The position numbers and the translations under genes are program-made. A stretch of 64,000 nucleotides of DNA, from contig BPGE01000001.1 in the NCBI GenBank assembly GCA_026002875.1, forward strand, positions 3,534,001 through 3,598,000, written 5' to 3'. Positions 55,022-63,297 of the stretch are shown in pieces. How positions within the stretch are numbered: position 1 is the first letter of the stretch; each line of letters starts with the position of its first letter. A model generated the notes under the pieces. That model ran no database searches and was not told the origin of the DNA. It worked only from the letters and a program-made list of their open reading frames with translations. The DNA comes from Bryobacteraceae bacterium. Its GTDB lineage: Bacteria; Acidobacteriota; Terriglobia; Bryobacterales; Bryobacteraceae.

Positions 55022-55760
55022 GGCGGCGGTGGAGACGCGGGCGCTGGTGAAGCGGTTCGGGACGTTCACGGCGGTGGACGGGGTGACGCTCGAGATCGCC
55101 CCGGGGGAGGTGTTCGGGTTTCTGGGACCGAACGGGGCGGGCAAGACGACGACGATCCGGATTCTGTGCGGGCTGCTCGAGCCGACGTCGGGCGAGGCGC
55201 GGGTGAACGGCTACGACGTGGCGGCGGAGCCGGAGCGGGTGAAGCAGTCGATCGGATACATGTCGCAGAAATTCTCGCTGTATGACGATCTGACGGTGGA
55301 AGAAAATCTCGAATTTTTCAGCATGGTGTACGGGGTGCCGCGGGAGCGGAGAAAAGAGCGGCAGGAGTTCGCGCTGCGGATGGCGGGGCTCGAGAACGAG
55401 CGGCGGAAGATGACGCGGGAGCTCGCCGGGGGCTGGAAGCAGAGGCTGGCGCTGGGGTGCGCGGTGCTGCACGAGCCGCCGGTGCTGTTTCTGGACGAGC
55501 CGACGTCGGGCGTGGATCCGCTGGCGAGAAGGCGGTTCTGGGATCTGATTTACGAGATGGCGGAAGGGGGCGCGGCGGTGCTGGTGTCGACGCACTACAT
55601 GGATGAAGCGGAGTATTGCGGGCGGCTGGCGCTGATGCACCGGGGGCGCGTAGTGGCGCTGGGTTCGCCCGCGGAGCTGAGGGCGCAGTGCGCGGGAGCG
55701 CGGACGATGGAAGACGTGTTTGCGGCGTGCATCGAGCGGGAGGAGGCGCTGCGGGGATGA
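55011..55760 (+). CDS. ABC transporter ATPase (second YbhF-like half)
   Basis: ATP-binding subunit of 249 aa with Walker A GPNGAGKTTTIRIL, Walker B VLFLDEPTSGVDPLARR and switch histidine in LVSTHYMDEAEYC. The signature motif is degenerate (LAGGWKQRLAL instead of LSGGQ), as often seen in the second domain of YbhF-type proteins. This suggests an asymmetric ATPase pair. It overlaps the upstream ATPase by 11 bp and the permease by 4 bp. Confidence 0.93.
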   Translation: MRREAAVETRALVKRFGTFTAVDGVTLEIAPGEVFGFLGPNGAGKTTTIRILCGLLEPTSGEARVNGYDVAAEPERVKQSIGYMSQKFSLYDDLTVEENLEFFSMVYGVPRERRKERQEFALRMAGLENERRKMTRELAGGWKQRLALGCAVLHEPPVLFLDEPTSGVDPLARRRFWDLIYEMAEGGAAVLVSTHYMDEAEYCGRLALMHRGRVVALGSPAELRAQCAGARTMEDVFAACIEREEALRG

Positions 55761-56890
55761 GCGGGCGGCGGCTGCGGGCGGTGTTCGTGAAGGAACTGCG
55801 GCACATTGCGCGCGACTGGCGGAGCCTGGCGATGGCGCTGGCGGTGCCGCTGCTGCTTCTGCTGCTGTTCGGATACGCGCTGACGCTGGACGTGGACCGG
55901 ATTCCGACGGTGATTTACGACCAGGACGGGACGGCGGAAAGCCGCGAGCTGGCGGAGCGGTTCCGCGGCTCGAAGTTCTTTCAGGCGGCGGGCGCGCCGG
56001 AGGGATACCGGGACGTGGTGCGGCGGCTGGACGAGGGGAAGGCGCTGATGGCGGTGGTGATTCCGCGGGGCTTCGCGCGGAGCGCCGGGGCGGGAGAGAC
56101 GGCGAAAGTGCAGGTGCTTCTGGACGGGAGCGACTCGAATACGGCGTCGATCGCAGCCGGATATGCGGAAGCGCTGGTGATGGCGTATTCGATGGAATTG
56201 CGGGAGAAATGGATCGAAAAACGGGGCGCAGGAAAGCTGGAACCGCCGGCGGATCTGCGGGCGCGCGTGCTGTTCAACAATGCGCTGCAATCGAAGAATT
56301 TCATCGTGCCGGGGCTGATCGCGGTGATCCTGATGCTGATCGCGGCGATGCTGACGTCTCTGACGATCGCGCGGGAGTGGGAGAACGGGACGATGGAGCA
56401 GCTGCTGGCAACGCCGGTGCGTCCGCAGGAGCTGCTGCTGGGGAAGCTGGCGGCGTATTTCGTGCTGGGGGTGGCGGACACCGTCATCGCACTGGCAGTG
56501 GGCGTGGGGCTGTTCGGGGTGCCGATGCGGGGCAGCTATCTGCTGCTGGCAGTTGCGAGCGCGCTGTTCCTGTTCGGGGCGCTGTGCTGGGGGATCTTCC
56601 TCTCGACGGTGGCGCGGTCGCAGCTGCTGGCGTATCAGGCGGCGCTGATCACGAGTTTTCTGCCGGCGTTTCTGCTGAGCGGATTCGTGTTCGCGATCGA
56701 GAACATGCCGTGGGTGGTGCAGCAGGTGACGCGGATCGTGCCGGCGCGGTATTTCGTGACCATTTTGCACGGCATTTTCATGAAAGGCGTTGGGATTGAA
56801 GTGCTGTGGGTTCCGATGCTGTTCCTGCTGATTTATGCGGGGATCGTGTTCGGGGTGGCGAGCCGGAAAATGCGGCAGAAGGTGGCGTGA
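55757..56890 (+). CDS. ABC-2 type permease (YbhS/YbhR-like), first
   Basis: Membrane subunit of 377 aa: one N-terminal helix (LAMALAVPLLLLLLFGYAL), a large extracytoplasmic domain of about 150 residues (VIYDQDGTAESRELAERFRG...), then five C-terminal helices (FIVPGLIAVILMLIAAMLTS onward). This is the standard ABC-2 topology. The start overlaps the ATPase stop (ATGA). It should pair with the following permease as a heterodimer. Confidence 0.92.
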   Translation: MSGRRLRAVFVKELRHIARDWRSLAMALAVPLLLLLLFGYALTLDVDRIPTVIYDQDGTAESRELAERFRGSKFFQAAGAPEGYRDVVRRLDEGKALMAVVIPRGFARSAGAGETAKVQVLLDGSDSNTASIAAGYAEALVMAYSMELREKWIEKRGAGKLEPPADLRARVLFNNALQSKNFIVPGLIAVILMLIAAMLTSLTIAREWENGTMEQLLATPVRPQELLLGKLAAYFVLGVADTVIALAVGVGLFGVPMRGSYLLLAVASALFLFGALCWGIFLSTVARSQLLAYQAALITSFLPAFLLSGFVFAIENMPWVVQQVTRIVPARYFVTILHGIFMKGVGIEVLWVPMLFLLIYAGIVFGVASRKMRQKVA

Positions 56891-56891
56891 C

Positions 56892-58043
56892 ATGCGGGAG
56901 CGGATTCTGGGCATCGTGAGGAAAGAGTTCCGGCAGGCGCTGCGGGAGCCGCGGATGCGGGTGGTGCTGGTGGTGCCGCCGCTGCTGCAGACGATCCTCT
57001 TCGGGTTCGCGGTGAACCTGGACGTGGAGCGGGTGAAGCTCGGCTGGATGGATCTGGACAACGGACCGGCGAGCCGGGAGCTGTATCACGCGTTCGACGC
57101 GTCGCATGAATTCGAGGTGGTGGCGCGGGCGCGGACGGAGCGGGAAGCGCAGGAGCTGATCGAACGGGGGGAGGTGCAGGCTCTGGTGCGGGTGGGACCG
57201 GATTTCAGCGCAAAGATCGGGGCGTTGCGGCAGGCGCCGGTGCAGCTGCTGCTGGACGGGTCGAACTCGAACACGGCGGCGATCATTCTGAGCCATGCGA
57301 CGGGCGTGGTGGCGGGGTTCAACCGGAAGATGCTGGAGAGGCAGCAGCGGACGCGGCTGGTGGACCGGACGCGGGAGGGACCGGTGCTCGCGAGGATTCC
57401 GGGCGTGGAGGCGGAGCGGCGGGTCTGGTTCAACCCGGAACTGCAGAGCCGGAATTATTTCGTGCCGGGCGTGATTGTCAACGTGATCACGCTGGTGACG
57501 CTGATGCTGACGGCGTTCAGCATCGTGCGGGAAAAGGAGATGGGGACGATGGAGCAGCTGATGGTGACGCCCGTGACGCCGATGGAGCTGATGCTGGGCA
57601 AGACGATTCCATTCGCGCTGATCGGGCTGTTCGATCTGCTGCTGCTGACGGGAGCGGCGCTGGCGGTGTTCCGGATCCCGCTGGAAGGGAACTTTCTGCT
57701 GCTGGCCGGGGCGGGGGTGCTGTTCATCCTTTCGACGCTGGGGGCTGGGCTGTTCATGAGCACAATCAGCCATACGCAGCAGCAGGCGATGATGGCGTCG
57801 TTTTTCTTCTTTCAACCGGCGTTTACGCTGAGCGGATTTGCGTTTCCGATCCGCAATATGCCGGAACCGGTGCAGTGGCTGACGTACCTGAATCCGCTGC
57901 GGTATTTCATGGAAATTGTCCGGGGAGTTTTTCTGAAGGGGAGCGGAGTTGGAGACTTGTGGCCGCAACTGGCGGCGCTGGCGGGGATGGGAACGGTGAT
58001 CGTGGCGGTGAGCGCGCGGCGGTTCCACAAGCGGCTGGAGTGA
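56892..58043 (+). CDS. ABC-2 type permease (YbhS/YbhR-like), second
   Basis: Membrane subunit of 383 aa with the same layout as its upstream partner: an N-terminal helix (VVLVVPPLLQTILFGFAVNL), a periplasmic domain, and five C-terminal helices including YFVPGVIVNVITLVTLMLTA. It starts 1 bp after the stop of the first permease. Last gene of the TetR-TolC-HlyD-ABC operon. Substrates are probably hydrophobic drugs, bile-salt-like compounds or chelators by analogy, but this is not shown by sequence. Confidence 0.92.
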   Translation: MRERILGIVRKEFRQALREPRMRVVLVVPPLLQTILFGFAVNLDVERVKLGWMDLDNGPASRELYHAFDASHEFEVVARARTEREAQELIERGEVQALVRVGPDFSAKIGALRQAPVQLLLDGSNSNTAAIILSHATGVVAGFNRKMLERQQRTRLVDRTREGPVLARIPGVEAERRVWFNPELQSRNYFVPGVIVNVITLVTLMLTAFSIVREKEMGTMEQLMVTPVTPMELMLGKTIPFALIGLFDLLLLTGAALAVFRIPLEGNFLLLAGAGVLFILSTLGAGLFMSTISHTQQQAMMASFFFFQPAFTLSGFAFPIRNMPEPVQWLTYLNPLRYFMEIVRGVFLKGSGVGDLWPQLAALAGMGTVIVAVSARRFHKRLE

Positions 58044-58092
58044 GGACAGCGCGGCTGCAGGCGGGCATGCGGGGCGGGAGAGCGCTTCGCAG

Positions 58093-58098
58093 TAGAAT
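58093..58098 (+). promoter_or_regulatory. Possible -10 hexamer before the YeeE/YedE pair
   Basis: TAGAAT ends 8 nt before the ATG at 58107 with no Shine-Dalgarno sequence between. A leaderless start is possible. No -35 box was recognised. Confidence 0.3.
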
Positions 58099-58106
58099 GA
58101 ATCGCT

Positions 58107-58595
58107 ATGCAGGCACTGAGAAGGGCTTTCTGGTCCCCGTACGCCGTGGGAGCAGCGATTGGGGTATTAAGCTGGTTCGCGTTTCTGACGGCGAAACGTC
58201 CTCTGGGCATTTCTTCGGCTTTTGCGAGGCTGGCAGCGTGGCTGGAGGGGCTGGTTGCGCCGGCGCACGTGGAAGCGAATCCGTATCTGGCGAAGATGAA
58301 GCCGGTGTTCGACTGGGAGTTTTTCCTGGTGATCGGCGTGGCGCTGGGCGCGCTGGCGGCGGCGCGGCTGGGCAGCGTGAAGAACAGCGGCGAGAGACCT
58401 TCGGGGCGCCGGATTGCGGAAGCGGTGCTGGGCGGCTTTTTCCTGATGATCGGCGCACGGATTGCGAACGGCTGCACGAGCGGAAACGGCATCTCCGGCT
58501 CGCTGCAGCTGGCGCTTTCCGGCTGGGTGTTTTTCGTGACGATTTTCGCGTCGGGCGTAGCCACGGCGCTGCTGTTCAAAAAGGAGGCGCGCTGA
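58107..58595 (+). CDS. YeeE/YedE-family transporter half, first
   Basis: Membrane protein of 162 aa with about four helices. The family cysteine motif is seen in GARIANGCTSGNGISGSLQL. YeeE/YedE proteins are implicated in uptake of thiosulfate or other sulfur species; here the two halves are separate genes, as in PmpAB-type systems. It begins a new transcription unit after the ABC operon and is followed 2 bp later by the second half. Confidence 0.85.
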   Translation: MQALRRAFWSPYAVGAAIGVLSWFAFLTAKRPLGISSAFARLAAWLEGLVAPAHVEANPYLAKMKPVFDWEFFLVIGVALGALAAARLGSVKNSGERPSGRRIAEAVLGGFFLMIGARIANGCTSGNGISGSLQLALSGWVFFVTIFASGVATALLFKKEAR

Positions 58596-58597
58596 CC

Positions 58598-59140
58598 ATG
58601 TTCGAACCAATGCCCCGCCTGTTGCTGGGGCTGTTGACGGGGTTTCTGTTCGGATTTTTCCTGCAGAAGGGGCGGGTGTCGGACCGCCGGGTGATCGTGG
58701 GGCAGTTTCTGCTGCGGGACTTCACGGTGATGAAGGTGATGATGACGGCGATTCTCGTAGGGGGGATTGGCGTGTATGCAATGCTGGCAGCCGGGTGGGT
58801 GCAGCTGAGCGTGAAGCCGGCGCATCTGCTGTCGATTGTGGCCGGCGCCCTGATTTTCGGGCCGGCGATGGTGTTCCTGGGCTACTGCCCGGGCACGGCG
58901 GTGGCGGCGGCGGGCGAAGGCAAGCGGGACGCCTGGTGGGGCGTGCTAGGGATGACGGTGGGAGCGGCGGTGTATGCGGAGTTCGATGTCGCCTGCACCC
59001 GTACGCTGCGGGCGCCGGTGGATCTTGGGAACGTGACGCTGCCGCAGGTGACAGGGGTGCCGGCGGCGGCGTGGTTCGCACTGCTGGCGGTGTTCGCGGT
59101 GGTGTTTTTCCGCTGGCTGGAACGGCGGACGGAGTCCTGA
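58598..59140 (+). CDS. YeeE/YedE-family transporter half, second
   Basis: Membrane protein of 180 aa with about five helices and the second family motif (MVFLGYCPGTAVAAAGEGKR). AAGGAGG lies upstream of the ATG at 58598, inside the end of the first half gene. Together the two cysteine motifs would form one sulfur-species pathway. No rhodanese or TusA-type gene is adjacent. Confidence 0.87.
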   Translation: MFEPMPRLLLGLLTGFLFGFFLQKGRVSDRRVIVGQFLLRDFTVMKVMMTAILVGGIGVYAMLAAGWVQLSVKPAHLLSIVAGALIFGPAMVFLGYCPGTAVAAAGEGKRDAWWGVLGMTVGAAVYAEFDVACTRTLRAPVDLGNVTLPQVTGVPAAAWFALLAVFAVVFFRWLERRTES

Positions 59141-59147
59141 GGCGCGG

Positions 59148-60167
59148 ATGAGGCGCAGGCTCCGCTGGGGGATTCTGGGCGCGGCGAAGATCGCCGTGAC
59201 AAAAGTGATTCCGGCGATGCGCGCCTGCACGCGGTGCGAGGCTGCAGCCATCGCGTCGCGGGACGCGGAGAAGGCGAAGCGGGCGGCGGAATCGCTGGGG
59301 CTCGAGCGGGCGTACGGCTCGTACGAGGAACTGCTGGCGGACCCGGAGATCGATGTCATTTACAATCCGCTGCCCAATCATCTGCACGTGCCGTGGTCGA
59401 TCCGGGCTCTGGAGGCAGGCAAGCACGTGCTGTGCGAGAAGCCGCTGGGGCTGTCGACGGGTGAAGTGAGGGCGCTGATCGAAGCGCGGGACCGGACGGG
59501 GCTGTGCGCTGGAGAGGCGTTCATGGTCCGCACGCATCCGCAGTGGCTGCGCGTGAAGGAGCTGATCGAGACCGGCGCCATCGGCCGCGTGCGGCAGATG
59601 CAGGCGTGGTTCAGCTACTTCAACCGCGATCCCGCCAACGTGCGGAACGTGGCCGCATGGGGCGGCGGAGGGCTGATGGACATCGGCTGCTATCCGGTGT
59701 TTCTTTCGCGGTATCTGTTCGGGGAGGAGCCGCTGCGGGTGGCGGCGTTCCTGGATATCGACCCCGACTTTGGCGTGGACCGGTACTGCGCAGCGCTGCT
59801 GGAGTTCCCGTCGGGCGCGTGCGTGTTCACGTGCGCGACGCAGCTGGCGCCGGCGCAGCGGTTCGTGGTGTCTGGAGAGAAGGCAAGGATCGAGGTGGAG
59901 ATCCCGTTCAATGCGCCTCCGGACCGGCCCTGCCGGCTGTTCGTGGATGACGGCAGCGACCTGACGGGAGGATCGCGGAAAGTGGAAGAGCTGCCGGTGT
60001 GCGATCAGTATGCGATTCAGGCGGACGAGTTTTCGCGGGCGGCGGCAGGAGAGCGCGACGTGCCGGTTCCGCTGGAAGATTCGCTGCGGACGATGGCGGT
60101 GATCGAAGCGATCCGGAGGTCCGCCGTCAGCGGAAGGATGGAGGCGGTGGACGCCGCCGGGAAATAG
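59148..60167 (+). CDS. Gfo/Idh/MocA family oxidoreductase (cytoplasmic)
   Basis: NAD(P)-dependent oxidoreductase of 339 aa without signal peptide. The Rossmann start is WGILGAAKIAVTKVIPAM, the family lysine motif is LCEKPLGLS, and the second domain has GGGGLMDIGCYPVFLSRYLF, close to sugar/trans-dihydrodiol dehydrogenase-like members. It starts 7 bp after the YeeE pair and ends at a strong hairpin. Convergent with the exported relative at 60223. Substrate unknown. Confidence 0.9.
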   Translation: MRRRLRWGILGAAKIAVTKVIPAMRACTRCEAAAIASRDAEKAKRAAESLGLERAYGSYEELLADPEIDVIYNPLPNHLHVPWSIRALEAGKHVLCEKPLGLSTGEVRALIEARDRTGLCAGEAFMVRTHPQWLRVKELIETGAIGRVRQMQAWFSYFNRDPANVRNVAAWGGGGLMDIGCYPVFLSRYLFGEEPLRVAAFLDIDPDFGVDRYCAALLEFPSGACVFTCATQLAPAQRFVVSGEKARIEVEIPFNAPPDRPCRLFVDDGSDLTGGSRKVEELPVCDQYAIQADEFSRAAAGERDVPVPLEDSLRTMAVIEAIRRSAVSGRMEAVDAAGK

Positions 60168-60172
60168 AGAAA

Positions 60173-60201
60173 GGGCCGCGCGCCGCGAAGGCGCACGGCC
60201 C
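60173..60201. terminator. Hairpin between convergent Gfo/Idh genes
   Basis: GGGCCGCGCGCC and GGCGCACGGCCC form a 12-pair stem with one C-A mismatch around a 5-nt loop, right after the stop at 60167. There is no U-tract, so termination efficiency is uncertain. Confidence 0.55.
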
Positions 60202-60222
60202 GATCCGGCACAGAAAAACGGA

Positions 60223-61638
60223 TCACCCGCGGCGGGCGGGGCGGGCAGGAGCGCCGGGCTTGCCCATGTTCTCGATCTCGCTGAACTGAACCATGCGTCC
60301 TTCGTCGAGAGCGAGGTTGGAGAGGATGACGGCGATGGAGTCCTGGAGGCCGATTTCGAGATCGGCCTTGGGACGGCCGCCGGTGCGGACGTCGTTGAAG
60401 AAGGACTCGAGCGAGGTGTCCACAGGGTTCTTTTCTTCCTCGGGGACGAGGATGCCCTTCTGGTAGAGCCAGAGGCGGGCGTTTTTCATTTCCTTCTCGA
60501 GGAAGCTCTCCTTGCCGGTGATGAGGTCCTTGCTGAGAAGGATAGGCAGCGGGCGGGAACCGGCGGCGGCGACCATGGTGGCGCCGGCCTTGAATTCCTC
60601 TTTTTTGGCGGCTTTCTTGGCCTCTTCCGCCTTGGAGGGCGGGTTGGGCTCGCGGAACCACATGCCGATGGGGCGGTTGTTGTCGTCGCCGATGGTGATG
60701 TGGATGGTTCCGTGGGTGCCCTCGATGATTTCGCCCATTTCGGTGCGGGCGCCGCCGACGCCGGGCCAATGCGTGGAGCAGGGGACGCTGGTCCAGACGA
60801 GGCGCCGGCCCTTGGGGTACTTGTAGATCAGCTGAACGTTATCGAAGATGTCGCGGCCGTCCTTCATGTAATCGAGCGAGCCGAGCCCCATGACGGCTTC
60901 GGGGGTCATGCCGAGCATCCAGTCGGCGACGTCGATCTGGTGGGAGGCGAGCTCGGCGACGAGGCCGCCGGAGTACTCGCGGAAGAGGCGCCAGTTGGCG
61001 AGGCGCTCGTTGGGGACGCCCTTCTTCATTTTCCAACCGGGGTTGCGGTGCCACTGCGCCTGGACATAGCCGACTTCGCCGAGGATGCCTTTTTCGATCA
61101 TCTGGCGCGCGGCCTGATACATGGCGCTGTAGCGGCGCTGGAGGCCGACCTGGAGGACCTGTTTGGGTTTCGAGTGGGCGAGCGCCTTGAGGGCGTGGAC
61201 TTCCTCAGGCTTGAAGACGAGGCTCTTTTCGCAGAAGACATGCTTGCCGGCTTCGAGCGCGTCACGGGTGACGGGGAAGTGAGCAAAGAGCGGCGTGGTG
61301 ACGAAGACGGCTTCGACGTCCTTGTCGGCGAGCAGTTCGCGGTAGTCCTTGTAACGCCGGGGATTGCCGCCGATGGTCTTCTGGGCCTTGTCGAGCGCGT
61401 CGTCGGTGATGTCGCAGATGGCGACGCACGTGCCGGTGTCAATGCCCTTGAGGTGCTTGAGGAGGTAGGTGCCGCGGCTGCCGGTGCCCACCATGCCATA
61501 TTTGACCGGATCAACGGCGGCGCGCGCCCTGATGATGGCGGGGGCGCCTTCGAGTTTCGTGACTGCGGCGCCGGCGATGGCGGCGGCGCCGGCTGTTTTG
61601 ATGGCGTCGCGGCGGGTCATATCCTTGGGTTCGGCCAT
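60223..61638 (-). CDS. TAT-tagged Gfo/Idh/MocA family oxidoreductase
   Basis: Exported oxidoreductase of 471 aa with a twin-arginine signal (MTRRDAIKTAGAAAIAGAA), a Rossmann domain (VKYGMVGTGSRGTYLLKHL) and the family motif FCEKSLVFKPEEV. ELASHQIDVADWMLGM is the substrate-domain signature. A lysine-rich insertion (PSKAEEAKKAAKKEEFK) and an Ala/Pro-rich C-terminus are unusual. ATG at 61638 follows GAGG; in-frame sequence further upstream covers the palindrome at 61702 and is unlikely to be coding. Confidence 0.88.
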   Translation of the reverse strand: MAEPKDMTRRDAIKTAGAAAIAGAAVTKLEGAPAIIRARAAVDPVKYGMVGTGSRGTYLLKHLKGIDTGTCVAICDITDDALDKAQKTIGGNPRRYKDYRELLADKDVEAVFVTTPLFAHFPVTRDALEAGKHVFCEKSLVFKPEEVHALKALAHSKPKQVLQVGLQRRYSAMYQAARQMIEKGILGEVGYVQAQWHRNPGWKMKKGVPNERLANWRLFREYSGGLVAELASHQIDVADWMLGMTPEAVMGLGSLDYMKDGRDIFDNVQLIYKYPKGRRLVWTSVPCSTHWPGVGGARTEMGEIIEGTHGTIHITIGDDNNRPIGMWFREPNPPSKAEEAKKAAKKEEFKAGATMVAAAGSRPLPILLSKDLITGKESFLEKEMKNARLWLYQKGILVPEEEKNPVDTSLESFFNDVRTGGRPKADLEIGLQDSIAVILSNLALDEGRMVQFSEIENMGKPGAPARPARRG

Positions 61639-61701
61639 GAACGTCAACCTCGGGGAACAAAATGAATGGTCAAGCGGATCGGCGGAGCTGGATCCCGCCA
61701 A

Positions 61702-61717
61702 CATTCTATCTAGAATG
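61702..61717. promoter_or_regulatory. 16-bp palindrome upstream of the TAT oxidoreductase gene
   Basis: CATTCTA-TC-TAGAATG is a perfect inverted repeat 64 bp upstream of the ATG at 61638. Each strand carries a TAGAAT hexamer, so it could be an operator or two face-to-face -10 elements. It stands out in otherwise GC-rich sequence. Confidence 0.4.
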
Positions 61718-61780
61718 GACGCACACTGCACGCGCAGGTTTCCGCGGGGCGCGCCGCGGCGAGGCTTTCAGGGCGCCGAT

Positions 61781-62356
61781 TCAGCTTTGCGCCTGGCGTT
61801 CCGCCATCGGACCGATGACAGGAAGCACGAGCCGGTCTCCGTTGTAGGCTTTCCACATCAGCAGCAGCCAGACGATGAGACCGCCCAGGGCGATGGCCAT
61901 CGCGAGCAGGACTCCGGCGATCCAGCCGAGGACGGGGATGGATGCCAGAACGGCGCTGATGATCATTTCCACGATCCAGAGAGCGATCCAGGCGATGTTG
62001 AAGAAGATCGACTGGAAGGCGTGGAACCGCACGGTGCGGCTCTGGTTGTATGGAGCGATCACGAGAAAGATGATTCCCGTGATCAGGCCGGCCAGATAGC
62101 AGAGGGCGCCGGCGGCATTTTCACTGAGTCCGGCCTGAGCCGGAGGCGCGGCATAGCCCGGGGGCGGGTAGCCTCCCTGCTGGTAGCCGCCTTGTTGGTA
62201 ACCACCCTGCTGGTAGGCACCCTGTTGGTAGCTTCCCTGTGGAGCCCCTCCCGCGGGCGGCGGGTATCCTCCTCCAGAAGCCTGACCAACAGGCTGGCCG
62301 CAGTTGGGGCAAAAAGCGCCCTCGACGGGCGAACCACAGTTGGCACAGTAAGGCAT
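61781..62356 (-). CDS. Zinc-ribbon membrane protein with DUF4870-like domain
   Basis: Protein of 191 aa in three parts. Residues 1-20 are a zinc ribbon (CANCGSPVEGAFCPNCG). Residues 25-75 are a low-complexity linker of Gly/Tyr/Gln/Pro with repeated YQQGG/YQQGA units. The remainder is a membrane domain with about three helices (ALCYLAGLITGIIFLVIAPY, then VRFHAFQSIFFNIAWIALW), the usual DUF4870 pattern. Function unknown; such proteins may act in membrane organisation. It lies 15 bp downstream of neither start, being followed by the YihY gene upstream on the same strand. Confidence 0.8.
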   Translation of the reverse strand: MPYCANCGSPVEGAFCPNCGQPVGQASGGGYPPPAGGAPQGSYQQGAYQQGGYQQGGYQQGGYPPPGYAAPPAQAGLSENAAGALCYLAGLITGIIFLVIAPYNQSRTVRFHAFQSIFFNIAWIALWIVEMIISAVLASIPVLGWIAGVLLAMAIALGGLIVWLLLMWKAYNGDRLVLPVIGPMAERQAQS

Positions 62357-62371
62357 AGTGGATCTATTGAA

Positions 62372-63268
62372 TCACGGCTGGACCGGGGACTCAATGGGTT
62401 CTTCGCGAGGCTCCTGGCGCGCGCGCCAGGCGATCCACTCGGCGCCGGCCAGGACGGCCATCGCGGCGAGGAAGCTCCACGTCAAGATCGTGACGGAATG
62501 CTTGAAGACGCCGAACTCGCGGTCGAACTTGCGGAAGAGCCAAGGCCAGATGGCGAGGTTGATCCACTTGAGCAGTTCGAGGCAGAGGCCGACGACGACG
62601 ACGCGGGGAAGGATGGCGCGGCGGGGCACGGCGGTGTTCGGGAGGTAGATGTAAATGAGGAACAGTGCGAGGACAGTGACGGGAAGGGAGGCGGCCTTGG
62701 CGATGAGCTTGATGGCCCAGGGGGCGCTGGTTCCCGCCTGTCCGAAGAAGGCTTCCCAGACCTGCACGCCCGCGCCGGTGAGCGCGGCGGAGAAGAGAGC
62801 GAGGATGCCGCAGGCGAAGATGAGGCCCATGCTGACGATCTGGTTTTTGAGGAGGTTGCGGTTTTCCGAGACGCCCCAGGCGCGGTTGAGGGCGACTTCG
62901 AGAGGGAGGAAGATGCCGTTGGCGGTGAAGAGGAGGAGCAGCATGGAGAGCCACTCGACCTGGCGGCGCCACTGTGTGATGGTTTCGAGGTTGTAGGTGA
63001 GGAACTCGCCGGTGGCGCCGGCGAAGTAGTCCTGGATGGTGGCGTAGAGGGCGGTGACGGCGGCCGGCCAGCCGAGGACGTTGCGCAGCAGCGCGATGAG
63101 CACGAGCATGAAGGGCCAGAAGGAGAGCAGGACGTTGGCGGCGATGGCGAAGGCGTAGACGTGGGATTCGGTGGAGAGGACGTAGCGGGCGATCTGGCGG
63201 GAGTCGGCTTTCAGTTCGATCAAGGCGGAGCGGATGTCAGCGGCGAGTTGCCGGAAGAGGGCGGCCAC
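62372..63268 (-). CDS. YihY/BrkB-family membrane protein
   Basis: Inner-membrane protein of 298 aa with six predicted helices, YihY/UPF0761 family (formerly linked to RNase BN by mistake). Typical patterns are FAIAANVLLSFWPFMLVLIA near the start, LLLLFTANGIFLPLEVALNR in the middle and the closing LTWSFLAAMAVLAGAEWIAW. It is divergent from the isomerase-like gene with about 29 bp between start codons. Physiological role not established. Confidence 0.88.
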   Translation of the reverse strand: MAALFRQLAADIRSALIELKADSRQIARYVLSTESHVYAFAIAANVLLSFWPFMLVLIALLRNVLGWPAAVTALYATIQDYFAGATGEFLTYNLETITQWRRQVEWLSMLLLLFTANGIFLPLEVALNRAWGVSENRNLLKNQIVSMGLIFACGILALFSAALTGAGVQVWEAFFGQAGTSAPWAIKLIAKAASLPVTVLALFLIYIYLPNTAVPRRAILPRVVVVGLCLELLKWINLAIWPWLFRKFDREFGVFKHSVTILTWSFLAAMAVLAGAEWIAWRARQEPREEPIESPVQP

Positions 63269-63297
63269 AGTTCGATACTATCCATCGAGGGAGCGCC

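Noticed and set aside
60173-60201. Strong intrinsic terminator call
   Set aside because: The stem is stable but lacks a following U-tract on either strand, so it was kept only as a moderate-confidence terminator.
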